Positions 14,728 through 21,947 of a stretch of DNA of 31,383 nucleotides are shown in pieces. Every line of letters begins with the position of its first letter. The first letter of the stretch is position 1. Both the position numbers and the translations under genes were made by a program. Source of the stretch: Prevotella sp. UBA3776. GTDB taxonomy: Bacteria; Bacteroidota; Bacteroidia; Bacteroidales; Bacteroidaceae. The notes under the pieces are model-generated. The model saw only the letters and a program-made list of their open reading frames with translations. It was not told the DNA's origin and did not search any database. The stretch spans positions 52,462 to 83,844 of the forward strand of contig DFFM01000032.1 in NCBI GenBank assembly GCA_002369515.1, written 5' to 3'.

Positions 14728-16695
14728 TCATTTCCCGTATCCCAGTCCTATATAGCTGTGAGCGGGCAACTGCAAGTCGAACACCGTGGCGTTGTCTGCA
14801 TAGCCATAGAAGCGGTTTCGCCCCCAACCGGCAGGGGCCTTTGGAAGTTCGGCGGGGCTGAGCGTCTCGCCTGTGAGAAGATTGCTGAGCGATGTCACCT
14901 TTTTGTTGATTACCACCCGCAGGCTGACGGCCTCGTCGTTGAAGTTTTCCACCACCATCGTTTGGTTGTCGTAGGGGAAGAGCGCCACCTTCGACGGTCC
15001 CTCGATGTAGGCACCCACGTCCTTGCTCATGGCACGGCGGATAACGTTGAGCGCACCGGCTGGATAGTCGTACAGGTTGCCGAAGTCGTCGGGAATGGTC
15101 AATACGAAGAGCGTGCCCCGCGAGTAGGTGTCGCGCAGAAGTATGGGGTAGCCGCTGACACCGCCGGTGAGCGGTCGGCCCGCGCTGACCACCTCCCATG
15201 CGTCGTTGGTGAAGTATTTCACTTGCGGGATGATGAACTCCCTGTCGGCCTTGCCCGCAAAGCCAAAGTCGCTGACAATGGCCTTCAGGTCGCCGCAGTA
15301 GAGCTCGCACACGTCCGCCAGCTGGCTGCTGATGGCCTTGAGCAGCCCCGTGGTGACAATGACGTCGCCGCCCCCTTTGAGTTGCTTCTTGATGCGTTCC
15401 ACTATCTCTGGGTCGCGGGCGGCCTGCTCGGTGAGCAATATCTGCTGCTGTCCGCTGGTCCACTGCGGGTGCATGTCCATGGGCAGTCCTATCATGCCCA
15501 GATAGTTCTGCAGAAACTCTTCGCCCGAAGAGTGATAGGGTTTATACGACACCAGTCCGACGGGACGGCCCAGCTTGCCCACCAGTTTGTCGGTCTGGTG
15601 GAGCGTTTCGTTGGCAAAGCGGGCCATGGTTGTGGGCGTGATGGTTTTGCCGTCCTTTTTGAAAGGCTTCACCATGTCGTCGTAGCGGAAGGAGTTTCCG
15701 CCCTGGTCCTGCCACGGAGCGCGCATCTGCGGGGTGATTTTCACTTCGGCCAGTTGCATGTAGTTCCACAGGATGATTTCCGGTGTTCGCGTCAGCATGG
15801 TCAGGTGCAGCTGTTCGGCATAGCGGTCCATGCTCATGTGGATTCCACCGGCATCCACCCATCCGCCGCCGTTGCGTCCTGGGGCTATGTTGTCGAAGTA
15901 GCGCACGATGTTGTAGCTCAGATAGTTTTGCAGATGCTGTGCCGAGGCGGGGTCGCGCGTCTCGGTGCCGGTCCACAGTCCGTCGAAATAGGTGGGTTCT
16001 TCTTCAAGGTTGAATCCCAGCCCGTGGAAGTGGTCGTACCAGTTGGGGTATTTGATGATGACTTTCACCCGCGGGTTGACAGCCTTGGCGGGGCCAACCA
16101 CCAGCTGGCGCCCGGCATCGGCCATCAGCCGCAGCCTGTAGTCGGTCCAGCTGCGGCTGCCCTTGGCGGCAATCTCGTCGTCGTTCTTGAGGTCGATGAA
16201 GAAGAAGTCGTCCAGAATGAAGTCGTCGAAGTGGCGCGCCGTAAACTCGGCAATGCGTTTCACCTGCTGGCGTTCGTCTTCGCGGGCGTAGCTGTAGGTC
16301 TCGAAATCGCTGGGCTCTGAGCGCGTGAAGGTGATGCCCCCGCCCACTTCGAGCCCTTTCGACAGGAAAAAGCGCTTCACCTTGGTGAGTGTCTTCTCGT
16401 CAACGGTGAAGGCGTCGCGATGGGTTTCCAGATAGACTTTGTCCAAATCGACCTGGCTGGCCACGGTCTGCCAGGTCTGCTGCAGAAAGCGGTCGTCGGC
16501 CATTCTGGCCAAGTCTTGTGCGCGGATATAGGTGGATACCTTGAAGTTTTTGTAGGCCCCCGAGGCCCCCTTCGAGGCCCCCTCCAGCTCCCCCCGGGGG
16601 GAGAGAAATACGGGGGAGAGATTGGCGGCGGAACAGACGATGGGCAGCAGCATTGCTGCAGCGATGAGGATTGTTCTGAGTTTTTTGTTTTCCAT
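14728..16695 (-). CDS. Secreted protein of GH42-like architecture, unassigned glycosidase family
   Basis: I do not recognise the exact family. The 655-residue product begins with a signal peptide (MENKKLRTILIAAAMLLPIVCSA). Residues of about 50-400 look like a TIM barrel: alternating strands such as KVYLETHRD, GLEVGGGIT, DFILDDFFFID (a tempting acidic active-site strand), VKVIIKYPNWYD and PEIILWNYMQL. Residues of about 410-560 resemble a class I glutamine-amidotransferase-like domain (GGDVIVTTGLLKA), and the end looks like a beta sandwich. This order is that of GH42 beta-galactosidases. A palindromic repeat sits in frame immediately after the signal peptide (NLSPVFLSPRGELEGAS). Position before GH3 suggests joint use on one glycan; the catalytic role is unproven. 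Confidence 0.7.
   Translation of the reverse strand: MENKKLRTILIAAAMLLPIVCSAANLSPVFLSPRGELEGASKGASGAYKNFKVSTYIRAQDLARMADDRFLQQTWQTVASQVDLDKVYLETHRDAFTVDEKTLTKVKRFFLSKGLEVGGGITFTRSEPSDFETYSYAREDERQQVKRIAEFTARHFDDFILDDFFFIDLKNDDEIAAKGSRSWTDYRLRLMADAGRQLVVGPAKAVNPRVKVIIKYPNWYDHFHGLGFNLEEEPTYFDGLWTGTETRDPASAQHLQNYLSYNIVRYFDNIAPGRNGGGWVDAGGIHMSMDRYAEQLHLTMLTRTPEIILWNYMQLAEVKITPQMRAPWQDQGGNSFRYDDMVKPFKKDGKTITPTTMARFANETLHQTDKLVGKLGRPVGLVSYKPYHSSGEEFLQNYLGMIGLPMDMHPQWTSGQQQILLTEQAARDPEIVERIKKQLKGGGDVIVTTGLLKAISSQLADVCELYCGDLKAIVSDFGFAGKADREFIIPQVKYFTNDAWEVVSAGRPLTGGVSGYPILLRDTYSRGTLFVLTIPDDFGNLYDYPAGALNVIRRAMSKDVGAYIEGPSKVALFPYDNQTMVVENFNDEAVSLRVVINKKVTSLSNLLTGETLSPAELPKAPAGWGRNRFYGYADNATVFDLQLPAHSYIGLGYGK
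16556..16629. repeat. GC-rich palindromic repeat just after a signal-peptide coding region
   Basis: CTCCCCCCGGGGGGAG, then GGGGGAGAGATTGGCGGC, the reverse complement of the GCCAATCTCTCCCCC linker in other copies; preceded by three GGCCCCC words. In frame within the GH42-like gene, encoding residues just downstream of the predicted signal cleavage site. Confidence 0.85.
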
Positions 16696-16744
16696 GTTGT
16701 TTTGTCTAGTTTATTATAGTTGATTGTTTGCTGTGCTTTTGGGA

Positions 16745-16873
16745 ACTCCCCCTAGCCCCCCTGTTCCCCCTAAAGGGGGCGAGGGAAGCCCCAGCGCGAA
16801 GGAAGCCTCCCCTACGGGGGGAGGTTTGGTGGGGGCAAGTATCTTCCCCCCCAGGGGGGATGAGAGGGGGGCT
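16745..16873. repeat. GC-rich palindromic repeat cluster before the glycosyltransferase stop
   Basis: Three palindromic cores: CCCCCTAAAGGGGGC, CCTCCCCTACGGGGGGAGG followed by TTTGGTGGGGGC, and CCCCCCCAGGGGGGATGAG. The linker CCCAGCGCGAAGGAAG precedes the middle core, as at 18.5 and 18.65 kb. It abuts the stop codon of the glycosyltransferase (16874-16876). Confidence 0.9.
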
Positions 16874-17884
16874 CTAGCGGGTCCATTTTTGCCATCGCCG
16901 GCGCAGGGCTTGGCGGATGGCTGCAAAGTTGCCGTGGCGGAGATTGAGGGCGAGCTCTTCGAACGAGCGGCATATCTTTATCCAGGGATGGCCCCAGGCG
17001 TTGACGCGGTAGAGGCGTTCCTTGTAGGGGGTGTTCTCGATGATGTAGGGCGGATGGCGCAGGGGGAACTTCAGTTCGTAGCGCTGCATGGTGAAGATGC
17101 GGCGGTAGGCGCGGGGCGTTGTCTCTACGGTTGCGGTGAAGTGGGTGGAGTCTGTGGTGAGCCCGAGGTTGGTGATGAGGTTGCGGCTGGGCACAATGGC
17201 GAGTGCGCTGTTGAGCAGCATGGAGGCCCAGAAAATGCTTTCGTAGTGTTCCTTGCCCGTGGCGCGGTGGTCGCGGCACATGGCGATGAAGTCTTTGCGG
17301 TAGCGGCGCGTGGCTACAAGCTGCTGCAGTCGGCGCAGGGCGTGGTCGTCGTCGAGGAAGGCATAGTCGGGTTGCCACTGGTCGATGACGCGCCGCCACG
17401 AGGCCCATCCCCAGATGCTGAAGGTCTGGGTGAAGAAGTAGTCGTAGGGGGTGTCGGTGGTCTGTTCGTCGATGTTGAATCCGCTGATCATCCAGATGCG
17501 GGGGTCGTCGGCGTAGCGGTCGAGCATTTCCTTGCAGAAGGGGAAGAAGGAGAGCGAGGGCACGTCGTCGTCTTCGAGCACGATGCACTTGTCGGCATGG
17601 CCGAAGGCCCACTTCTGGGCGAGGTATTCGGAGGGGTCGCAGCCGTAGTTGCGCTCCTGGTAGAGGCGGTGGACGTCGCACTGCCAGTCGATCTGGTCGT
17701 CGGCCACCACGCGGCGGCATGCCTCCACGTTCTCGAGGTCGCGGGAGCCGCGGGGACCGTCCTGATAGAGAAACAGACGCGAGGGGCGCGCACGGCGCAC
17801 CTGCTGGAACACTTGCTGCAAGTGGGCGGGCCGGTTGAAAAAGAGTATCAGCACGGCCACATCGGTTGTGTAGGGAGCCTTCAT
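16874..17884 (-). CDS. GT-A-type glycosyltransferase (HlpA-like)
   Basis: The 336-residue product starts VAVLILFFNRPAHLQQVFQQ, the first strand-helix of GT-A nucleotide-sugar transferases, followed by RLFLYQDGPRG and VLEDDDVPS (residues 103-110), the DxD metal and nucleotide-sugar site. WGWASWRRVID is also typical of this Bacteroidetes group, often labelled hemolytic protein HlpA-like. It lacks a signal peptide or membrane segment, so it acts in the cytoplasm, presumably on surface glycan precursors. Donor and acceptor are unknown. The ATG at 17884 is chosen because the family starts near it and it lies just downstream of a perfect promoter; translation would be nearly leaderless. Confidence 0.85.
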   Translation of the reverse strand: MKAPYTTDVAVLILFFNRPAHLQQVFQQVRRARPSRLFLYQDGPRGSRDLENVEACRRVVADDQIDWQCDVHRLYQERNYGCDPSEYLAQKWAFGHADKCIVLEDDDVPSLSFFPFCKEMLDRYADDPRIWMISGFNIDEQTTDTPYDYFFTQTFSIWGWASWRRVIDQWQPDYAFLDDDHALRRLQQLVATRRYRKDFIAMCRDHRATGKEHYESIFWASMLLNSALAIVPSRNLITNLGLTTDSTHFTATVETTPRAYRRIFTMQRYELKFPLRHPPYIIENTPYKERLYRVNAWGHPWIKICRSFEELALNLRHGNFAAIRQALRRRWQKWTR

Positions 17885-17888
17885 GGCG

Positions 17889-17921
17889 ACAAAGATAGGA
17901 AAAACTTTTGATATTGACAAA
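17889..17921 (-). promoter_or_regulatory. Promoter of the glycosyltransferase gene (TTTG-N20-TATCTTTGT)
   Basis: On the minus strand, TTTG (17921-17918), exactly 20 bp, then TATCTTTGT (17897-17889), a full match to the Bacteroidetes primary sigma consensus. The -7 box ends only 4 nt before the ATG at 17884, so the transcript should have almost no leader. Its -33 box interleaves with that of the opposite promoter. Confidence 0.8.
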
Positions 17922-17939
17922 TGTTTTTCTTACCTTTGC
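17907..17939 (+). promoter_or_regulatory. Promoter of the membrane-protein gene (TTTG-N20-TACCTTTGC)
   Basis: TTTG (17907-17910), exactly 20 bp, then TACCTTTGC (17931-17939), a full consensus match. The ATG at 17948 follows 8 nt after the box. The two opposing promoters share 63 bp and overlap in their -33 regions, so polymerase binding at one should hinder the other. Confidence 0.8.
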
Positions 17940-17947
17940 ACACTGAA

Positions 17948-19363
17948 ATGAAAAAGACTTTTGGCATACGCAAGGACGAGCGGTGGATTGTGCTGCTGGC
18001 GGTCCTGCTGCTGGCTCTGCTGAACGGACTGATGATATATAAGTACTACGGTTTGTTCACGCGCGGGGGCAACCTGGGTTTCTGGGGGTTGTTCCACGAC
18101 CATTTCTGCGTGTCGGGCTTCGACGTGCTGGGCTATCTCACGGTGACGCGCTGGAAAGAGTACTACTCGCTCTACCGCCATCCGCTGCTGGCGTTGATGC
18201 TCTATCCGTTGTATGCGCTCAACCACTGGCTGATGGGTGTCTGGGGATACAACTTCGCCGTGTTCATTGTGGGGGCGCTGATGATGGTGTGCGCCGTCTA
18301 TTCATTTCTGTTCATGCACCGCATCTTCCGCTTTTGCATCGGCCTTGGACGCACGGACGCGCTCATGCTTACGCTCATGACCTTTTCGTTTGCCTACGTC
18401 ATGCTGGCGGTCATGGTGCCCGACCACTTCGGCATTTCGCTCATGCTGCTCACGCTCACGCTGTACAAGGCCGTGGGTTCCCTTCAGCTCCCCCCGAAGG
18501 GGGAAGTCCAACGCACAGGAAGCCTCCCCTACGGGGGGAGGTTTGGAGGGGGCTTGTCTTGGGGGCTTCTCTTTCTCGTGGCCACGGGGGTGACCACCAC
18601 CAACGCCGTGAAGGTGGCCTTGGCGGATTGGATGAAGCCCCAACGCACAAGAAGCCTCCCCTACGGGGGGAGGTTTGGAGGGGGCCTTTCTTGGCGGCAT
18701 GTGTTGGTGGTCTATGTGGTGCCCCTGGCCATTTTGGTGGCCACTTACGCCTGGCAGTACGAGGAGTTTGTGGTGCCCGAAAAGATTGCGCAGGACATCA
18801 GCCTGCAACTGAGAAAGGAGAAAGACAAGGAGTATGCCCGCAAGATTGAGCAGCACAACGCTTGGAAGGCCAAGCAAAACGGCAAACCGCTGGTCGATAA
18901 TCCGCTGTTTGAATGGACCAGCACGAGCGTGCCCCGCTGGCAGAGCTGCGTGGAGAACCTGTGGGGCGAGAGCATCATGCTCCATCAGGACTATTTGATG
19001 CACGACATGAACGTCGATCGGCCCGTCATCGTACACTACCGGTGGGCGGCGCAATACGTGTTCCTGGGCCTGCTGCTGGTGCTCTTTGTGTGGGGCATTT
19101 GGTGCGGGCGGCGCGAGCGGCTGATGCGGCTGTGCCTCGCGTGGTTGGCCTTCGACCTGCTGCTGCATGTGGTGCTGGCCTTCGGGCTGACCGAAGTCTA
19201 TATCATGGGGGCCCACTGGCTGTTTGTGGTAACCATCGCCCTGGCCTATCTGCTGAAGGCACAAAACGCAAGCAGGCGGCCATGGCTCCGCGCGTTGCTG
19301 TGGATCATGACCGCTTGCTTGTGGATTTACAATGGATGGCTCGTGGTTGGGTATATGTGTTAG
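17948..19363 (+). CDS. Polytopic membrane protein (DUF6080-like) with two in-frame palindromic repeat inserts
   Basis: A 471-residue protein with about ten hydrophobic segments. It resembles the Bacteroidales DUF6080 family (opening KxFGIRKDERW...LLALLNGLMIYKYYG), but I hold that name loosely. Function is unknown; a role in envelope glycan processing is suggested only by the neighbouring glycosyltransferase. Two stretches are odd: residues of about 181-203 and 230-247 each contain QRTxSLPYGGRFGGGLSW, encoded by two near-identical GC-rich palindromic repeats in the same frame. They fall in loops between membrane segments. The start at 17948 (MKKTFGIRK) is chosen for its place just after the promoter. 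The stop codon TAG is the first part of a heptamer repeat array. Confidence 0.75.
   Translation: MKKTFGIRKDERWIVLLAVLLLALLNGLMIYKYYGLFTRGGNLGFWGLFHDHFCVSGFDVLGYLTVTRWKEYYSLYRHPLLALMLYPLYALNHWLMGVWGYNFAVFIVGALMMVCAVYSFLFMHRIFRFCIGLGRTDALMLTLMTFSFAYVMLAVMVPDHFGISLMLLTLTLYKAVGSLQLPPKGEVQRTGSLPYGGRFGGGLSWGLLFLVATGVTTTNAVKVALADWMKPQRTRSLPYGGRFGGGLSWRHVLVVYVVPLAILVATYAWQYEEFVVPEKIAQDISLQLRKEKDKEYARKIEQHNAWKAKQNGKPLVDNPLFEWTSTSVPRWQSCVENLWGESIMLHQDYLMHDMNVDRPVIVHYRWAAQYVFLGLLLVLFVWGIWCGRRERLMRLCLAWLAFDLLLHVVLAFGLTEVYIMGAHWLFVVTIALAYLLKAQNASRRPWLRALLWIMTACLWIYNGWLVVGYMC
18486..18553. repeat. GC-rich palindromic repeat, intragenic copy 1 of the membrane-protein gene
   Basis: CTCCCCCCGAAGGGGGAAG, a linker GTCCAACGCACAGGAAG, then CCTCCCCTACGGGGGGAGG and TTTGGAGGGGGC. 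This is the fullest copy: two palindromes joined by the GCACAG linker. Confidence 0.92.
18636..18685. repeat. GC-rich palindromic repeat, intragenic copy 2 of the membrane-protein gene
   Basis: CCCCAACGCACAAGAAG, then CCTCCCCTACGGGGGGAGG and TTTGGAGGGGGC. From CAACGCACA on, it differs from copy 1 by one base over about 46 bp, pointing to a recent origin or conversion. Confidence 0.92.
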
Positions 19364-19425
19364 GAGTTAGGAGTTAAGAGTTAGGAGTTGGGAGTTGGGA
19401 GTTAGGAATTAGGAGTTGGGAGTTA
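19359..19425. repeat. Heptamer minisatellite (GAGTTAG)n after the membrane-protein gene
   Basis: About nine 7-bp units of GAGTTAG, GAGTTGG, GAGTTAA or GAATTAG type. The TAG stop of the upstream gene (19361-19363) is part of the first unit. Same unit as at 952-1028. Confidence 0.92.
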
Positions 19426-19462
19426 TCCCCCTCTAATCCCCCGTAGGGGGAAGAAAGGGGAC
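19425..19462. repeat. GC-rich palindromic repeat, intergenic copy
   Basis: CCCCCTCTAATCCCCCGTAG followed by GGGGAAGAAAGGGGAC. The core TCCCCC-GTA-GGGGGA makes a short strong hairpin between two convergent genes and could help termination. Confidence 0.75.
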
Positions 19463-19465
19463 CCT

Positions 19466-19579
19466 TTATTTGAGGTTCAGCTTTTGCTGGGCCTCTGTTT
19501 TTTTCTGGAAAAGGTCCAGCAGTTCCATTTCCTTTCTTCTTTTTGCAGAATCATTGTATTCTGTCATGCTCTGGGCCAT
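19466..19579 (-). CDS. Possible 37-residue small ORF or gene remnant
   Basis: A short open frame encodes MAQSMTEYNDSAKRRKEMEL and continues with DLFQKKTEAQQKLNLK, a charged, helix-forming peptide. The frame stays open about 20 codons further upstream without a start. It could be the tail of a lost gene or a small protein. Composition is gene-like, unlike the flanking repeats, but I recognise no family and see no promoter. The rest of the 462-bp gap between 19363 and 19826 is repeat. Confidence 0.25.
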   Translation of the reverse strand: MAQSMTEYNDSAKRRKEMELLDLFQKKTEAQQKLNLK

Positions 19580-19638
19580 TCGCTTCCTTTGTGTGCGGTA
19601 GGCTTGACATTCATAACTTTGAGTTTTTTAACCTTGAT

Positions 19639-19815
19639 TCAAGTTTCGCTATCGCACAACTATTGGGAGTTGCAAGGAGTTCAAGGAGTTGCAGGGAGTT
19701 CAAGAAGTTCAGGGTGTTCAAGAAGTTCAGGGAGTTCAGGGAGTTCAGGGAGTTGCATCTCCATGTAACTCCTTGCATCTCCTTGTAACTCCTTGCATCT
19801 CCTTGCATCTCCTTG
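19639..19815. repeat. Composite minisatellite: leader, 9/10-bp array, inverted array
   Basis: The 23-bp leader (19639-19661) differs from the one at 1692-1714 at a single base. It is followed by about ten units of GGAGTTCAA, GGGAGTTCA or GGAGTTGCA (19665-19756), then directly by an inverted array of TCTCCTTGCA, TCCTTGCA and TCTCCTTGTAAC units (19757-19814). The two halves can base-pair into a long imperfect hairpin. It ends 11 bp from the stop codon of the tlpA-like gene. Confidence 0.92.
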
Positions 19816-19825
19816 TTTACTCAAC

Positions 19826-20926
19826 CTACTCTCCGAAGATTTTCTGCAGACGTTTTTGCAGAGGCTTGCCGCGAAGGGCGCGGTCAACAATTTTTCCCTG
19901 AGGATCGATGAGGATGTTGTCGGGGATGGCATCGATTTTGTAGATGGGAGCCGCTGCACACTCCCAGCCCTTCAGGTCGGACAATTGCAGCCACGGCAAC
20001 TTCATCTGATCGATGGCTCTCACCCATGCCCCTTTCTTATTGTCGAAGGATACGCCCACAACTTCAAACCCCTTGGCGTGGTACTTGTTGTAGGCCTCCA
20101 GCACGTTGGGCATCTCTGCACGGCAGGGGCCGCACCACGAAGCCCAAAAATCCACGAGCACCCACTTGCCCTCGCCCACCAGTTCGCTGACCTTGTGCAT
20201 CTTGCCCTCGGGGTCGGCCATCTCCAGGTCGGTGAACTGCTGTCCGATGAAGGCTGTCTTGGGGCCTTCCTCGGGTTTCAGCATCGCTGCCACTTGGTCC
20301 TTTGTCTTCTTCAGGAAGGGATGGTTGGCAAAGGGCACCTGCTCCTTTACCAAATCGTCGTAGGCCTCAGCGCCGTTGTCGAAGAAATACAACTGCGCGA
20401 AAGCCACGGGTATCAGCGAATTGCGCTCCTCCTTGAACATTCTGTTTGCAAAAGCTATCTGAGCGTCCATCATGTCGTTGTATTCTTTCGAGATTTCCTC
20501 CTCGTGGGCCCTCATCTCATCTTCGCTCATCTTTGAGACCTTTGCCCAGAAAGCCTTGCTGAGAAGGGCCTGTTCCAGGTCGCGCTTGGTCAGACGCTCG
20601 TTCAGCGGCGACCCCGTCAGTGTGCTGTCGTTGACATTGACAGCCACGGGCGTACCGTCGTTGAAGAACAATGTCTGCCAACTTTTGCCTTTAGCCTGGA
20701 CGGCCATCAGTGCGTCTTTCTCGGCAGCGCCTTCGAACGAGAACTTGCCCTGGGCAACCACCGTGCTGTCGATGGCCTTTTCTGTCAGTTGGTCAACCAG
20801 ATAGACCTGTTTGCCTTCGGCTGAGTAGGTTCCGCTGACCGAATATTTGACCTGCTGTGCCCGTGCCGGCATCGCTGCCGCAATGACAGCCATGCACATG
20901 ATAATAGAAGCCTTATTCATACTCAT
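19826..20926 (-). CDS. TlpA-like thioredoxin with DUF4369 N-terminal domain
   Basis: A periplasmic or lipoprotein-like thiol-disulfide oxidoreductase. The 366-residue product has a signal peptide (ending MPARAQQ), an N-terminal beta-rich domain of about 100 residues (VSGTYSAEGKQVYLVD) of the DUF4369 type, a helical middle, and a C-terminal AhpC/TSA-type thioredoxin fold with VDFWASWCGPCRAEMPNV, where Cys265 and Cys268 form the redox pair, and the cis-Pro region AIPDNILIDPQG. There is no lipobox Cys after the signal peptide. It has its own promoter box at 20985-20993 and follows LicD by 169 bp. The redox partner is unknown. Confidence 0.9.
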   Translation of the reverse strand: MSMNKASIIMCMAVIAAAMPARAQQVKYSVSGTYSAEGKQVYLVDQLTEKAIDSTVVAQGKFSFEGAAEKDALMAVQAKGKSWQTLFFNDGTPVAVNVNDSTLTGSPLNERLTKRDLEQALLSKAFWAKVSKMSEDEMRAHEEEISKEYNDMMDAQIAFANRMFKEERNSLIPVAFAQLYFFDNGAEAYDDLVKEQVPFANHPFLKKTKDQVAAMLKPEEGPKTAFIGQQFTDLEMADPEGKMHKVSELVGEGKWVLVDFWASWCGPCRAEMPNVLEAYNKYHAKGFEVVGVSFDNKKGAWVRAIDQMKLPWLQLSDLKGWECAAAPIYKIDAIPDNILIDPQGKIVDRALRGKPLQKRLQKIFGE

Positions 20927-20951
20927 TTTTTATGTTTTGAATGTTGGTTGT

Positions 20952-20965
20952 TTGTTCTCGAACAA
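20952..20965. promoter_or_regulatory. Small inverted repeat in the tlpA-like leader
   Basis: TTGTTC-TC-GAACAA, a perfect 6-bp inverted repeat in the untranslated leader, between the -7 box and the ATG. It could be an operator or a weak RNA hairpin; no more can be said. Confidence 0.3.
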
Positions 20966-20984
20966 TTGTCGTTTGTTTGTGCCA

Positions 20985-20993
20985 GCAAATGTA
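20985..20993 (-). promoter_or_regulatory. Probable -7 promoter box of the tlpA-like gene
   Basis: On the minus strand TACATTTGC, matching TAnnTTTGC, 58 nt upstream of the ATG. A weak CTTT lies about 19 bp further upstream in place of TTTG. Confidence 0.5.
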
Positions 20994-21095
20994 CAAAAAA
21001 TCTGTATCTGTGAAAGCCCAAGCGAATTTAAATGTTTTTCCGCCATTTTTCAGTCGCCAAGCCCGCCGCGAGCGTCGAGAATTGCCTGAACTCCA

Positions 21096-21917
21096 TCACT
21101 CCTCCCGCGTGTCGGCAGAGTCAGGGGCGAAGGTCAGTTCGTCCGTGTGGGGATGGAGCCCGTCGAGGTCGGGCAGTTCTTTCCAGTTGCCATACTTCAG
21201 GGTGAGCACCTTGTCCACATCCTTGGGCACGGGGAACGCGCGGCCTTCGAACTGGGCCTCGCCGAGCGGTAGGATGTCCTCCATGTGGCGAGGGTCGTGG
21301 TAGGGAATGCCCAGCCCATAAGTCTCGCGGGCCTTCGACAGTTTGCACAGGCAGCGCAGCAGGGGGAAGAGGAGCCGTTCGTTGAAACGGGTGATGAACC
21401 GCACTTTCCAGAGAGCTGGCGAGGGGCGGTTCATGATTTTGTAAACATGCCCTTGGGCCAGCTCCGAGAGTTTGTGAATCCACAGGGGCTGCCGGTAGAA
21501 GGGGAAGATGTCCATGTAGATGCCGCGCTCCTTCCACACGCGGTCATAGCGGTTGCCCTCGGCGAGCAACGAGCGACGGTCGCGCAGCTTGGCGTAGAAG
21601 AAGAAATAGTTGCGGTCCGTCCGCGTGTTCTGCAGCGCCATGGTGGGAGGCAGCTCGGCAGGCAGAACGGCCATCAGCCGCTCGTAGTCGGGAAGCAGCA
21701 TCTCGATGTCCAAGTCGTCGTCCCACGGAATGAACCCGCCGTGGCGCGCCGCCCCTATGAGGGTGCCGCTGCTCAGCCAGTATTGTATGTGGTGTTTCTT
21801 GCAGACCCTATCCACTTCGACGAGCAGTTCCAGCATGCGCTGTTGCTGTCGTCTGAGCTGCGACCCGTCGGGGTTGAACCGTTCGCGCAGCCTAAGGTGT
21901 TCTTCTTTGCTAATCAT
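21096..21917 (-). CDS. LicD-family phosphotransferase
   Basis: LicD proteins transfer phosphocholine or similar phospho-substituents to surface glycans. The 273-residue product has YWLSSGTLIGAARHGGFIPW followed by DDDLDIEM (residues 47-73), the nucleotidyltransferase-like core of the family with its Asp cluster, and YMDIFPFY near residue 134. No signal or membrane segment; it should work at the cytoplasmic face. It is 30 bp behind the flippase gene on the same strand, consistent with modifying a glycan before export. The substituent carried is unknown. Confidence 0.88.
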   Translation of the reverse strand: MISKEEHLRLRERFNPDGSQLRRQQQRMLELLVEVDRVCKKHHIQYWLSSGTLIGAARHGGFIPWDDDLDIEMLLPDYERLMAVLPAELPPTMALQNTRTDRNYFFFYAKLRDRRSLLAEGNRYDRVWKERGIYMDIFPFYRQPLWIHKLSELAQGHVYKIMNRPSPALWKVRFITRFNERLLFPLLRCLCKLSKARETYGLGIPYHDPRHMEDILPLGEAQFEGRAFPVPKDVDKVLTLKYGNWKELPDLDGLHPHTDELTFAPDSADTREE

Positions 21918-21947
21918 ATCTTTTGCGTTTCGCTTTGCTCAGCTTCT

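Noticed and set aside
14645..15463. N-terminal extension of the GH3 frame
   Set aside because: This part overlaps the GH42-like gene in another frame and has no GH3 similarity; the signal peptide begins at the ATG at 14644.
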